NCBI RefSeq assembly: GCF_002939475.1
Contig: NZ_PKFQ01000001.1
Coordinates: forward strand, 2,418,001 to 2,482,000
Reading direction: 5' to 3'
Origin: Streptomyces cinnamoneus
GTDB taxonomy: Bacteria > Actinomycetota > Actinomycetes > Streptomycetales > Streptomycetaceae
Length of the DNA stretch: 64,000 nucleotides
The position numbers were made by a program, and so were the translations under genes. The stretch's first letter is position 1; each line of letters starts with the position of its first letter. This document shows, in pieces, positions 41,708-52,562 of this stretch. The notes beneath the pieces were generated by a model that did no database searches, had not been told where the DNA came from, and saw only the letters and a program-made list of their open reading frames with translations.

Positions 41708-43816
41708 TCACCGGCGTGCGGGCGCTGTTCCGCGGGGCGTCGTGACGCTGCCCAGCCACAGCGTGTCCCGGGCCCTCGTCATGGCGACGAAGAGCTGGGT
41801 GCGGAAGAGTTCCTCGCGCTCCTCCGCTATCTCCTGGTCCGCGCACGGCGGCAGCGGGGGGCTGGTGTGGTCGGGAAGGTAGACGTGCTTGAACTCCAGG
41901 CCCTTGGCGCGGCGGTAGCTGCCGAGCTTCACGGCCTCGACCGGATGGCCGTCGTAGCGTTCCAGTGAGCACAGGGGGATCCCGGCCTGGGCGAACAGAC
42001 GGCGGTAGTGGCCTATCTCGCGCTTCGAGCGGCACAGCACCGCGGAGTCGGGCCAGCTGCGGGGGCCGCGTGCGCGCAGGGCGGCCAGGAGGGCCGCGTC
42101 GTGTTCGGCCGGGGTGCGGGAGACCGAGCGGGTGACCTGGCCGTCGTGGTACGTGAGCTCCACCTCGCGCAGGCCCGCCGTGCGCGTGCCGTCGATGTCG
42201 TCGAAGGCGTCCTCGGCGACGACGGTCAGGGCCGCGTCCAGGATCTCCTTGGCGTTGCGGTAGTTCGTCCGCAGCACCTGTCCGCGGTCGCCGCGCACGT
42301 CGATCCCGGCGTCGGAGAGCCGGAAGCCGCCCGGGTAGACGGCCTGTTGCCCGTCGCCGACCAGGAGCAGGCCGTTGGGGGCGTCGCCCACGAGGGCGTG
42401 CAGCAGCCGCACGCCCACGAGGGTGAGGTCCTGCACCTCGTCGGCGATGACCGCGGCGTACGGGTTGCGGCCCGGGCGGGCGCGGGCCTCGGCCAGGGCG
42501 AGGCTGAGGATGTCGTTGAAGTCGTGCACTCCGCGCTCGGTGCGGACGCGCTCGTACTCCTCGTACAGCGCCCAGACCGCCTCGCGGTGGGGACGGCGCA
42601 GGTTCGTGCGGCGGCGGTGGCGGCGGAGCGTGGCGTACTCCTCGAAGCGGGTGATGCCCCTGCCCTTTATGACGCAGTCGATCTCCTCGTGCCAGTAGCG
42701 GGGGCTGGGGTCGAGCGAGGACAGCGGGCTCTGCCGGCCGCGGCGCACCCAGGCGCGGCTGAAGGCGTCCTCCGCCCGGTCACCGTGCAGGTGATGGGGG
42801 ATGTGGCGCTCGTCGAGGAACCGCTGGGCCCAGGAGTGCAGGCTGCGGAACTCCACCCGGTCCGCCACCGCCGGGGACATGGTCCGCAGGAACGTGTTCT
42901 GGACCCGGGGCAGGTTGCTGGCGAAGGTCACGTAGAGGATCCGGCCCGTGGTCCGCTGCGCGAGGTGCGCGGCGCGGTGCAGGGCGACGACGGTCTTGCC
43001 CGTGCCCGCGGGGCCGCTGACCCGCGCCGGGCCGGACCAGTTGCGCCGGACGAGGGCGACCTGGTCGGGGTGGAGGAAGGTCATCCACTGCTCGACCGGG
43101 CCCCGGCGGGCGGCCTCCACGGCTGCCTCCCCCAGCCCGCCGACGTCGAAGAGCGCGTCGTCCCCGGCGGGGGCGGCCGGGTCCGCGGGAGCGGCTTCCG
43201 GGCCGTCGCCGGCGCCGGGCCGCACGGACGAGCCCTCGTACGCCGGGAACACCGCCTCCAGGTGGTCGGCGATGGCCCGCACGCCGGCCGCCGGGATCCG
43301 GGTGCGCTCGGCCATCAGGGCAGGGGCCACCTCCCGCTCCCCCAGCAGCCGCACCCGCCCCAGCCGGTCGTCGACGGAGCGGCCCGCGAAGACCATCAGC
43401 GGCTGCACCGCCACCGGCGACATGCCGAGCGACGCGACGGCCCCCTCGGCCACCCTCGTCACAGCCAGCAACTTGCCGATCTCACCGTCGCGCCGCTGCG
43501 GGCCGGCGGTGAGGTGACCGTCGGCGGCCTCGGGCGCCGCCTGCCAGTTCTTGACGTCGATCACGAACACGCCCCCCGGTCCGACGAGCAGCATGTCGAC
43601 GTTCGCCGAGCGCGTCCCCGGCCAGCGTCGGTCCACCAGCAGCCGCCAGCCGCGCCGGGTGAACAGCAGCAGCTGGGCGGCCACCCTGCGCTCGCCCTCG
43701 CTCGCCGCCTCCCACCGCCGGGCCTCGCGCTGCGCCGCCCGCAGCTGCTCACGCAGCTCGCGCTCGCACCGCCGTGCCTCCTGGGCCCTCGCCGATGCCG
43801 AACCTCCAGCCACCAT
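41708..43816 (-). CDS. UvrD/Rep-like helicase with N-terminal NERD nuclease-related domain
   Basis: 702 residues. A short coiled-coil start, then NERD (about 40-150, WPGTRSANVDMLLVGPGGVFVIDVKNW, a nuclease-like E/D...D...K pattern). The superfamily 1 helicase follows: Walker A GPAGTGKT, IADEVQDLT (motif II), GDGQQAVYPGG, NYRNAKEI, RAKGLEFKHVYLP and FVAMTRARDTLWL. Such fusions are thought to act in DNA repair or defence. ATG 43816 is chosen for the GAGGGGG upstream; the longer open frame to 44332 overlaps the chaplin gene and is rejected. Confidence 0.88.
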   Translation of the reverse strand: MVAGGSASARAQEARRCERELREQLRAAQREARRWEAASEGERRVAAQLLLFTRRGWRLLVDRRWPGTRSANVDMLLVGPGGVFVIDVKNWQAAPEAADGHLTAGPQRRDGEIGKLLAVTRVAEGAVASLGMSPVAVQPLMVFAGRSVDDRLGRVRLLGEREVAPALMAERTRIPAAGVRAIADHLEAVFPAYEGSSVRPGAGDGPEAAPADPAAPAGDDALFDVGGLGEAAVEAARRGPVEQWMTFLHPDQVALVRRNWSGPARVSGPAGTGKTVVALHRAAHLAQRTTGRILYVTFASNLPRVQNTFLRTMSPAVADRVEFRSLHSWAQRFLDERHIPHHLHGDRAEDAFSRAWVRRGRQSPLSSLDPSPRYWHEEIDCVIKGRGITRFEEYATLRRHRRRTNLRRPHREAVWALYEEYERVRTERGVHDFNDILSLALAEARARPGRNPYAAVIADEVQDLTLVGVRLLHALVGDAPNGLLLVGDGQQAVYPGGFRLSDAGIDVRGDRGQVLRTNYRNAKEILDAALTVVAEDAFDDIDGTRTAGLREVELTYHDGQVTRSVSRTPAEHDAALLAALRARGPRSWPDSAVLCRSKREIGHYRRLFAQAGIPLCSLERYDGHPVEAVKLGSYRRAKGLEFKHVYLPDHTSPPLPPCADQEIAEEREELFRTQLFVAMTRARDTLWLGSVTTPRGTAPARR

Positions 43817-43921
43817 CTCCGCCCCCTCGCCCCCTGCCGACGCACCCCCTTGTACGCAGCGTAATGATCGTACTGCGCATCGGAGTCGTCGCCCAGTCAT
43901 CCGGCCGGGGTGCGGAAACAC

Positions 43922-43960
43922 GCATGGCGCCCGCCGGCGATCTCGCCGGGGGCGCCATGC
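43922..43960. terminator. Hairpin after the chaplin gene
   Basis: GCATGGCGCCC/GGGCGCCATGC, 11 bp, with inner CCGGCGA/TCGCCGG, which gives a long nearly continuous stem. It lies 65 bases beyond the chaplin stop on the same strand and before the helicase gene; no T run, as is common for Streptomyces terminators. Confidence 0.75.
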
Positions 43961-44024
43961 GCTCCTCGCGGCTCCGGGCCGGGGAGCGTCCCGGAGCCGC
44001 TGGATCGACCGCGTGCGGCGGACC

Positions 44025-44264
44025 TCAGTCGTTGACGCAGATGTTGCCCGACGCCGCGTTGAGCAGACCGACGATGTCGATGGAGTTGCCGCAGAGGTTG
44101 ATCGGGATGTGGATCGGAACCTGGATGACATTGCCCGAGATGACACCCGGAGAACCGACAGCCGCACCCTTGGCTCCGGAGTCGGCGACCGCGCCGCCGG
44201 TGACACCGGCGAGAGTGGCGCCCACGGCGGCGGTGACGACTGCGGCCTTGGCGATTCGTGACAT
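44025..44264 (-). CDS. Short chaplin (hydrophobic surface protein)
   Basis: 79 residues: signal peptide (1-28, ending AVADS) and one chaplin domain (AAVGSPGVISGNVIQVPIHIPINLCGNSIDIVGLLN...NICVND) with the two conserved cysteines. Short chaplins form amyloid fibrils that make aerial hyphae hydrophobic. No sorting signal, so it belongs to the short ChpD-H class. AAAGGTG precedes the ATG. Confidence 0.95.
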   Translation of the reverse strand: MSRIAKAAVVTAAVGATLAGVTGGAVADSGAKGAAVGSPGVISGNVIQVPIHIPINLCGNSIDIVGLLNAASGNICVND

Positions 44265-44411
44265 GGGGAGACACCTTTGCTTGGTCGTACGGGACGAGCA
44301 CCCGGCCGGTTACGGCCGGGAGCCCGGATCAACGTCCGGAGGTCGCAAAGGTTTCGTCCGTGAAGCGTCCGGGTGACCCGAACCGCTCGGATTGGTCCGG
44401 TTGGCCGCTTC

Positions 44412-44672
44412 TCAGATGATTCCCCTTAATGATCCACCGTACTGACGCCCCATCCCGGAGCCCCACGCGCCCGGCGGCTCGTACGCGACCGGCGGCCGCC
44501 ACCGCGCGGGCCGCCTCCTCCCGTCCCCGGCGCCGTCGCCGCCGGCCCGCCCGCGCAGGGCGGCGAGCAGCGCGACCGTGGCGGCGGCGAGCTGCGCGGC
44601 GTCCGGGTCCCCGCGCACGACGCGGAGAACGGACTCGGCCGGCTCCCGGCCCCGGTGGGCCACCGCGCTCAT
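44412..44672 (-). CDS. Acyl-CoA carboxylase epsilon subunit
   Basis: 86 residues. ESVLRVVRGDPDAAQLAAATVALLAALR is the short helix typical of the epsilon subunit, which strengthens contact of beta and alpha subunits in actinobacterial acyl/propionyl-CoA carboxylases. The rest is Gly/Arg/Pro-rich. ATG 44672 overlaps the beta-subunit stop (ATGA), confirming the pairing. Confidence 0.88.
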   Translation of the reverse strand: MSAVAHRGREPAESVLRVVRGDPDAAQLAAATVALLAALRGRAGGDGAGDGRRRPARWRPPVAYEPPGAWGSGMGRQYGGSLRGII

Positions 44673-46270
44673 ACCGGCTGGTTCCCGTGCTTGCGGGCGG
44701 GCATGTCGGCGCGCTTGGCGCGGAGCATCGCCAAGGAGCGGATGAGCACGGCCCGGGTCTCCGCCGGGTCGATGACGTCGTCCACCAGCCCGCGTTCGGC
44801 GGCGTAGTAGGGGTGCATTAGCTCCTCGCGGTACTGCTTGATGCGGTCGGCGCGGACGGCCTCCGGGTCGGCGGCCTGCGCGATCTCGCGCCGGAAGACC
44901 ACGTTGGCCGCCCCCTCCGCGCCCATGACCGCGATCTCGTTGGTGGGCCAGGCGTAGGTGAGGTCGGCGCCGATGGACTGGGAGTCCATGACGATGTAGG
45001 CGCCGCCGTACGCCTTGCGCAGGACGAGGGAGATGCGCGGCACCGTGGCGTTGCAGTAGGCGTACAGCAGCTTGGCGCCGTGGCGGATGATGCCGCCGTG
45101 CTCCTGGTCCTTGCCCGGGAGAAAGCCCGGGACGTCGACGAGCGTGACGAGCGGGATGCTGAAGGCGTCGCACATCTGGACGAAGCGGGCGGCCTTTTCG
45201 CTGGCGTGGATGTCGAGCACGCCGGCGAGGGAGGCGGGCTGGTTGGCGACGAGGCCCACCACGTGGCCGCCGAGCCGGGCCAGCGCGCAGACGATGTTGG
45301 TCGCCCAGGAGGCGTGCACCTCGACGCAGTCGCCGTCGTCGACGATCTCCTCGATCACCAGCCGCATGTCGTACGAGCGGCCCGGGTCGGCCGGCACCAG
45401 GTCGAACAGCGCCTCGCAGCGCCGGTCGGCCGGGTCCTCGGACGGAACGGACGGCGGCAGTTCGCGGTTGTTCTGCGGCAGCAGGGACAGCAGGTAGCGC
45501 ACCTCCGACAGGCACTCCCCCTCGTCCTCGTGGGCGAAGTGGGCGGCGCCCGAGACGGCGGCGTGGACGTCGGCCCCGCCCAGCCGGTCGTGGGTGATCC
45601 GCTCACCGGTGACGGCGTGCACCACGTCGGGGCCGGTGATGTACATCTGCGCGGTGCCGCGCACCATGAAGACGAAGTCGGTGAGCGCGGGCGAGTAGGT
45701 GGCGCCGCCCGCGCACGGCCCGAGCATCACGCTGATCTGCGGGATCACCCCCGACGCGGCCACGTTGCGGCGGAAGATGCCGCCGTAACCGGCCAGGGCC
45801 GTGACGCCCTCCTGGATGCGGGCCCCGGCGCCGTCGCTGAGGCTGACGAGGGGGGCGCCGGCCTCCCGCGCCAGGTCCATCAGCTTGTGGATCTTCTGGG
45901 CGTGGGCCTCGCCGAGCGAGCCGCCGAAGATGCGGAAGTCGTGTGCGTAGGCGAAGACGGTACGGCCGTGCACCGTGCCCCAGCCGGTGACGACGCCGTC
46001 GGTGTACGGGCGCCGGTCCTCCAGGCCGAAGCCGGTGGCCCGGTGCCGGCGCAGCGGTTCGGTCTCCTGGAAGGAGCCCTCGTCGAAGAGCAGCGCGAGC
46101 CGCTCGTGCACGGTCAGCTTGCCCTTGGCCCACTGGGCCTCGGTGGCGTGCGGCCCGGGGCCGTCCTTGGCGGTCTGCTTGGCGAGCGCGAGCAGTGCGG
46201 CGCGGGCCCGCGAGTCGGCGGGCGGCGGTCCGGTCAGGGGGGCGAGTGCGGGGTCCTCGGTCGTGGTCAT
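44669..46270 (-). CDS. Acyl-CoA (propionyl-CoA) carboxylase beta subunit
   Basis: 533-residue carboxyltransferase; it transfers CO2 from biotin to acetyl- or propionyl-CoA to give malonyl- or methylmalonyl-CoA. Visible: FAYAHDFRIFGGSLGEAHAQKIHKLMDLA, SDGAGARIQEG, GPCAGGATYSPALTDF, DVPGFLPGKDQEHGGIIRHGAKLLYAY and AYGGAYIVMDS. A biotin-carrying alpha subunit is not in this window and must be encoded elsewhere. Start ATG 46270. Confidence 0.94.
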   Translation of the reverse strand: MTTTEDPALAPLTGPPPADSRARAALLALAKQTAKDGPGPHATEAQWAKGKLTVHERLALLFDEGSFQETEPLRRHRATGFGLEDRRPYTDGVVTGWGTVHGRTVFAYAHDFRIFGGSLGEAHAQKIHKLMDLAREAGAPLVSLSDGAGARIQEGVTALAGYGGIFRRNVAASGVIPQISVMLGPCAGGATYSPALTDFVFMVRGTAQMYITGPDVVHAVTGERITHDRLGGADVHAAVSGAAHFAHEDEGECLSEVRYLLSLLPQNNRELPPSVPSEDPADRRCEALFDLVPADPGRSYDMRLVIEEIVDDGDCVEVHASWATNIVCALARLGGHVVGLVANQPASLAGVLDIHASEKAARFVQMCDAFSIPLVTLVDVPGFLPGKDQEHGGIIRHGAKLLYAYCNATVPRISLVLRKAYGGAYIVMDSQSIGADLTYAWPTNEIAVMGAEGAANVVFRREIAQAADPEAVRADRIKQYREELMHPYYAAERGLVDDVIDPAETRAVLIRSLAMLRAKRADMPARKHGNQPV

Positions 46271-46557
46271 GTGTCACCCATCCACGTCGGTCCGGGGTGT
46301 GCGTCCGTGAATCCGGAAGCGGATCACCCCGTACAAGCATGCCCCAGAAAGGGGACAGGAGTTGGACAGTCTTCTCACAGAGTCTGAAAATGCAGCGAAG
46401 AGCCCGATACATGGTTAATTCCGGACCGTTCGAGGTATGAACCGGATCGATTGGCTCCCGTTCTTGGCTCCGGTGGGGCGTGCGGGCCATCTGTACAGCG
46501 CGCGGCGCGGACGGCTACAACGGGTGCGGTCCCCGACACCGGCTTTCGGAGGCAACC
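46271..46557. other. Divergent promoter region (carboxylase / monooxygenase)
   Basis: 287 bases with no convincing gene, between divergently transcribed genes. Ribosome site CGGAGG stands before the ATG at 46558. AT-richer around 46370-46430; no regulator motif assigned. Confidence 0.4.
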
Positions 46558-47802
46558 ATGCGCAGGATCGCGATCGTCGGCGCGGGCCAGGCGGGGCTGC
46601 AACTGGCCCTGGGGCTGCGCGCCGCGGACTACGACGTCACGGTGTTCTCCGCCCGCAAGGCCGCGGAGATCCGCACCGGCCGGGTGATGTCCAGCCAGCT
46701 GATGTACGGCCCGGCGCTCGCCCTGGAACGGCGGGCGGGCCTGAACCTCTGGGACGCCGCCACCCCGCCCATCGGCGGCCTCCAGCTGACCCTGGTCGAC
46801 CCGCCGGGCGTCCGGAGCGTCACCATCTCCTCCGCGCTCGACGAGCCGGCGCAGTCGGTCGACCAGCGGCTGAAGACCGCCCACTGGCTGGAGCTCCTCG
46901 AAGAGCGGGGCGGTCGCGTGGAGTACCGCCCGGTCGCCGCCGACGAGCTGGCGGCCACGGCCTCCGCGTACGACCTGACGCTCGTCGCCACCGGCCACGG
47001 CCCCCTCGCGGAGGTCTTCGGCCGGGACGAGCGCCACAGCCCCTACGACAGCCCCCAGCGCGCCCTGGCCTGCCTCTACCTGCACGGCGTCATGCCGGAC
47101 ACGCGGCAGCCGCCGGGGTACGCGCGCGTGTGCGCCGTCCCCGGCACCGGCGAGTACTTCCTGCTGCCCGCGCTGACGGTCAGCGGCCCGTGCGACATCA
47201 TGCTGTGGGAGGGCCACCCCGGCGGCCCGTTCGACTGCTGGAGCGACGGGCCGGACCCCGGCGCCGCGCTGGCGCGCTCCCTGGAGCTGCTGCGCTCGTA
47301 CGCCCCCTGGGAGTACGAGCTGTGCGCCGCCGCCCAGCCGACCGACGCGCGGGCCGTGCTGACCGGCGGCCTCACGCCCGTCGTCCGCCACCCGGTCGCG
47401 GAGGTGGCGCCGGGCTCGTACGTCCTGGGCATGAGCGACGCGGTCGTCCTGAACGACCCCGTCACGGGGCAGGGTTCGAACAACGCGGCGCGCTGCGCGG
47501 CCCGTTACCTGGACGCGATCGTGGAGCGCGGCGAGCGCCCCTTCGACCGGGCCTGGATGCACGAGACGTTCGCCGTCTGGTGGGAGCACGCCCGGCACGG
47601 CACGGCCTTCACCAACATGGTGCTGGGGCCGCACCCCGAGCACTTCCAGCGCGTCCTCGCGGCCGCCTCCGAACACCCCGGGATCGCCCACCGTTACGTC
47701 AACGGCTACGCCGACCCGGCCGACTACCAGGACTGGCTGATGGACGCCGACCGCGCCGAGGCCTGTCTGGCCGCGGTGGCGGGGCGGCCCGCGAAGGGCT
47801 GA
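46558..47802 (+). CDS. Styrene/indole monooxygenase-like FAD protein (StyA type)
   Basis: 414 residues. FAD-binding IAIVGAGQAGLQLALGLRAADYDVTVFSARKAAEIRTGRVMSSQLMY closely follows the StyA N terminus, and NDPVTGQGSNNA is the second FAD motif. These two-component flavin monooxygenases epoxidise styrene or indole with FADH2 from a separate reductase. No reductase gene is adjacent; reduced flavin must come from elsewhere. Substrate unknown. Confidence 0.86.
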   Translation: MRRIAIVGAGQAGLQLALGLRAADYDVTVFSARKAAEIRTGRVMSSQLMYGPALALERRAGLNLWDAATPPIGGLQLTLVDPPGVRSVTISSALDEPAQSVDQRLKTAHWLELLEERGGRVEYRPVAADELAATASAYDLTLVATGHGPLAEVFGRDERHSPYDSPQRALACLYLHGVMPDTRQPPGYARVCAVPGTGEYFLLPALTVSGPCDIMLWEGHPGGPFDCWSDGPDPGAALARSLELLRSYAPWEYELCAAAQPTDARAVLTGGLTPVVRHPVAEVAPGSYVLGMSDAVVLNDPVTGQGSNNAARCAARYLDAIVERGERPFDRAWMHETFAVWWEHARHGTAFTNMVLGPHPEHFQRVLAAASEHPGIAHRYVNGYADPADYQDWLMDADRAEACLAAVAGRPAKG

Positions 47803-47816
47803 GCTAGCCTGAGCCG

Positions 47817-48299
47817 GTGGGCATGACACAGCCGGGACCAGCGACGACGGCCGCCGTGCCGCCTCCTCCGGCCCGCCGCCGCCCGGACTTCGGACAGGGG
47901 GCGGTGGTGTGCGCGGTGTCGCTGGGCGGCGCCGTGGGTGCCGCGGCCCGCTACGGCGCCGGCCTGCTGTGGCCGACGGCGGGCGGCGCCTTCCCCTGGA
48001 CGACGCTGACCGTCAACGTGCTGGGCTGCGCGCTGATCGGCGTGCTGCTGGTGACCGTGACGGAACTGGCCTCGCCGCACCGGCTGCTGCGCCCGTTCCT
48101 CGGCACGGGCGTGCTGGGCGGCTTCACGACCTTCTCGACGTACGCGGTGGACGCCGTGCGGCTCGCGGAGGACGGTCACGCTGCCACCGCGCTCGCCTAC
48201 CTCGCCGCGACCCTGGCCGCGGCGATGGCGGCCGTGTGGCTGACGGCCGCGCTCACGCGCCGGCTGATCGCCGGCCGCCGGAGGGCGAGGACCCGGTGA
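47817..48299 (+). CDS. Fluoride channel FluC/CrcB, subunit 1
   Basis: 160 residues, four helices. [34 protein letters not shown] and [17 protein letters not shown] carry the conserved Asn and Phe residues of dual-topology fluoride channels. N-terminal extension of 25 residues. GTG 47817 start; ATG 47823 possible. Its stop overlaps the DUF190 gene (GTGA). Confidence 0.93.
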   Translation: MGMTQPGPATTAAVPPPPARRRPDFGQGAVVCAVSLGGAVGAAARYGAGLLWPTAGGAFPWTTLTVNVLGCALIGVLLVTVTELASPHRLLRPFLGTGVLGGFTTFSTYAVDAVRLAEDGHAATALAYLAATLAAAMAAVWLTAALTRRLIAGRRRARTR

Positions 48300-48670
48300 C
48301 GCTCCCCGGCGACGGCCCCGCCCGGCTCCACGGCACCGCCCTGCGGGTGACGGTGTACCTCGGCGAGTCCGACACGGCGAACGGACGGCCCCTGTACTCC
48401 GAGATCGTCCGCCGCGCCCGCGCGGCGGGACTGGCGGGCGCCAGCGTCTTCCGGGGCGTCGAGGGCTTCGGGGCGTCGTCGCGCGTGCACACCTCACGGC
48501 TGCTGTCGCTGAGCGAGGACCTGCCGGTGGCGGTCGTGATCGTGGACACCGAGCAGCACGTGCGCGGCTTCCTGCCCGTGCTGGAGGAGCTGGTCGGCGA
48601 GGGGCTCATCACCCTCGACGAGGTGGAGGTCGTCCGCTACGCCGGCCGCCCGGGGAGCGCCCGCGGGTGA
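48296..48670 (+). CDS. DUF190 PII-like protein
   Basis: 124 residues. [66 protein letters not shown] and VEVVRY are the DUF190 signature, a PII-like ferredoxin fold. It lies between two fluc genes, overlapping both by four bases. Gene order suggests that it modulates fluoride export; ligand unknown. Confidence 0.92.
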   Translation: MTLPGDGPARLHGTALRVTVYLGESDTANGRPLYSEIVRRARAAGLAGASVFRGVEGFGASSRVHTSRLLSLSEDLPVAVVIVDTEQHVRGFLPVLEELVGEGLITLDEVEVVRYAGRPGSARG

Positions 48671-49023
48671 ACTGGCTCCTCGTCGTCGCCGGCGCCATGG
48701 CCGGCGCCCCCCTGCGCTACCTCACCGACCGGGCCGTCCAGTCCCGGCACGACTCGGTCTTCCCCTGGGGCACCTTCGCGGTGAACGTGGCCGGCTGCCT
48801 GATCCTCGGCCTCCTCACCGGCGCCCTGCCGGACGACCGGGTGCGGCTCCTGCTCGGCACCGGCTTCTGCGGGGCGCTGACCACGTATTCGACCTTCTCC
48901 TACGAGACCCTCCGCCTGGCCCAGGGCGGGGCGCGCGGCTACGCGCTGGCCAACGCGGCGGCCAGTGTGGTGTGCGGCCTGGGCGCGGCCTCGGCGGGGG
49001 TGGCGCTGGGCCGGTGGCTGTGA
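48667..49023 (+). CDS. Fluoride channel FluC/CrcB, subunit 2
   Basis: 118 residues, four helices. [29 protein letters not shown] and [17 protein letters not shown] match FluC. It has fewer extra residues than subunit 1. Two unequal FluC genes in one operon usually make an antiparallel heterodimer. Confidence 0.93.
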   Translation: MNWLLVVAGAMAGAPLRYLTDRAVQSRHDSVFPWGTFAVNVAGCLILGLLTGALPDDRVRLLLGTGFCGALTTYSTFSYETLRLAQGGARGYALANAAASVVCGLGAASAGVALGRWL

Positions 49024-49047
49024 GGCCGCCGGGCGCGACGGGGGGCT

Positions 49048-49799
49048 TCAGGGCCGCCGGCGGGCACCCTTGAGCGTGGCCCGCAGGTACTCCCGGTTCA
49101 TCGTGGCGATGGACTGGAGGGGGATGCCCTTGGGGCAGGCCACGGCGCACTCCCCGGTGTTGGTGCAGCCCCCGAAGCCCTGGTCGTCCATGGCTCCCAC
49201 CATGTCCGTCACCCGTGACTCGCGCTCGGGGGCGCCCTGGGGGAGCACGTTGAGGTGGACCACCTTCGCCGAGGTGAACAACATCGCCGAGCCGTTCGGG
49301 CAGGCGGCCACGCACGCGCCGCAGCCGATGCACTCGGCGTGCTCGAAGGCGAGGTCGGCGGCGGGCTTGGGGACCGGCGTGGCGTGGGCGTCCGGCGCGG
49401 AGCCGGTGGGGGCGGAGACGTAGCCGCCGGCGGCGATGATCCGGTCGAAGGCCGAGCGGTCCACGACCAGGTCCTTGACGACCGGGAAGGCGGCGGCGCG
49501 CCAGGGTTCGACGTCGATGGTGTCGCCGTCGCGGAAGTGGCGCATGTGCAGCTGGCAGGTGGTGGTCCGCTCGGGTCCGTGCGCCTGGCCGTTGATGACC
49601 ATGCCGCAGGCGCCGCAGATGCCCTCGCGGCAGTCGTGGTCGAAGGCGACGGGTTCGTCGCCTTCGAGGATCAGCTCCTCGTTCAGGTGGTCGAGCATCT
49701 CCAGGAAGGACATGTCCTCGCTGATGCCGGTGACCTCGTAGGTGGTCATCGCTCCGGCGTCCTGGGGGGTGCGCTGGCGCCAGATGCGCAGGGTGAGGT

Positions 49800-49803
<4 letters not shown>
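49048..49803 (-). CDS. Succinate dehydrogenase/fumarate reductase iron-sulfur subunit
   Basis: 251 residues. [2Fe-2S] site [16 protein letters not shown]...C; [4Fe-4S]/[3Fe-4S] sites [14 protein letters not shown] and [15 protein letters not shown]. It passes electrons from the flavoprotein to the cytochrome b subunit. GTG 49803 overlaps the flavoprotein stop (GTGA). Confidence 0.95.
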
Positions 49804-51746
<1,943 letters not shown>

Positions 51747-51749
51747 GCT

Positions 51750-52466
51750 TCAGCTCACGACTCCCGTCAGGACACCGAGGGGTACGGCGACGAAGCCGCA
51801 GGTCAAAAGGGCGGCGAGAACGTTGGCCAGGGTTTTGAGCGCCCGGTCGCGGCGGGGGGAGGCGGCGCCCAGGGTCTGGGCCGCGCTCCAGAAGCCGTGG
51901 CGGACGTGCAGGCCGAGGGCGAGCATCGCGGCGATGTAGAAGGCGCTGACGTACCAGCGGCCGAAGGACGCAACGAGGTTCTCGTAGGGCCGGCCCTCCT
52001 GGGCGTTGGGGTTCACGGTGAGGGTGGTGAAGTCGAGGATGTGCCAGACGACGAACAGGCCGAGGATGACCCCGCCCCAGCGCATGGTGCGGGTGGCGTA
52101 GCTCGCGCGGGGCGCCTTCTTGCCGCGGGCTCCCTCGTACCTCACCGGGCGGGCGGCGATGTCGCGGCGGCTGAGCTGGTACGCGGCCACGCCGTGCAGG
52201 ACCACCGAGGTGCCGAGCGCCACCCGGGCGAGCCACAGGAACCACTCGCGGTGCAGGAAGGGCTCGCCGATGGTGCGGATCCAGTGTCCGTAGTGGTTGA
52301 ACTCCCCGGCTCCGAAGAACACCTTCAGATTGCCCAGCATGTGGGCGACCAGGTACGCCAGCATGATCAAGCCGGTGACCGCCATGACCGCCTTCTTGCC
52401 GACGGTGGAGCGCCACACGGAGCCGATGAGGGACGGAGGTTTCTCCGTCCGGGTCGCCAGTGCCAT
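51750..52466 (-). CDS. Succinate dehydrogenase cytochrome b subunit (five-helix type)
   Basis: 238 residues with five membrane helices (AVMAVTGLIMLAYLVAHMLGN, WFLWLARVALGTSVVLHGVAAY, GGVILGLFVVWHILDFTTL, FYIAAMLALGLHVRHGFWSA, ANVLAALLTCGFVAVPLG). Four conserved His residues can bind two haems, as in type B succinate:quinone reductases. Start ATG 52466 (MALATRT); ATG 52496 is possible, and neither has a clear ribosome site. Confidence 0.92.
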   Translation of the reverse strand: MALATRTEKPPSLIGSVWRSTVGKKAVMAVTGLIMLAYLVAHMLGNLKVFFGAGEFNHYGHWIRTIGEPFLHREWFLWLARVALGTSVVLHGVAAYQLSRRDIAARPVRYEGARGKKAPRASYATRTMRWGGVILGLFVVWHILDFTTLTVNPNAQEGRPYENLVASFGRWYVSAFYIAAMLALGLHVRHGFWSAAQTLGAASPRRDRALKTLANVLAALLTCGFVAVPLGVLTGVVS

Positions 52467-52525
52467 GGAAGTCGACGCTAGGCGGGTGCGCTTCATGCGT
52501 CCAAGACATGGTGGAGCTGGTTTCC

Positions 52526-52540
52526 ATAGGCACCTCCTAT
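52526..52540. promoter_or_regulatory. LysR-type operator between sdh operon and its regulator
   Basis: ATAGG-cacct-CCTAT is an interrupted palindrome of the size bound by LysR proteins (a T-N11-A box fits). A second CCTAT follows at 52549. It sits about 23 bases before the LysR start and 60 before the cytochrome gene. Confidence 0.5.
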
Positions 52541-52562
52541 CGATGCTGCCTATGCTGCCGCT

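Noticed and set aside
41708..44332. 874-residue form of the NERD-helicase
   Set aside because: The extension overlaps the chaplin gene and terminator and is low-complexity; ATG 43816 has a ribosome site.
47803..47816. Fluoride riboswitch before the first fluC gene
   Set aside because: Only 14 bases separate it from the upstream stop and no riboswitch core was seen.
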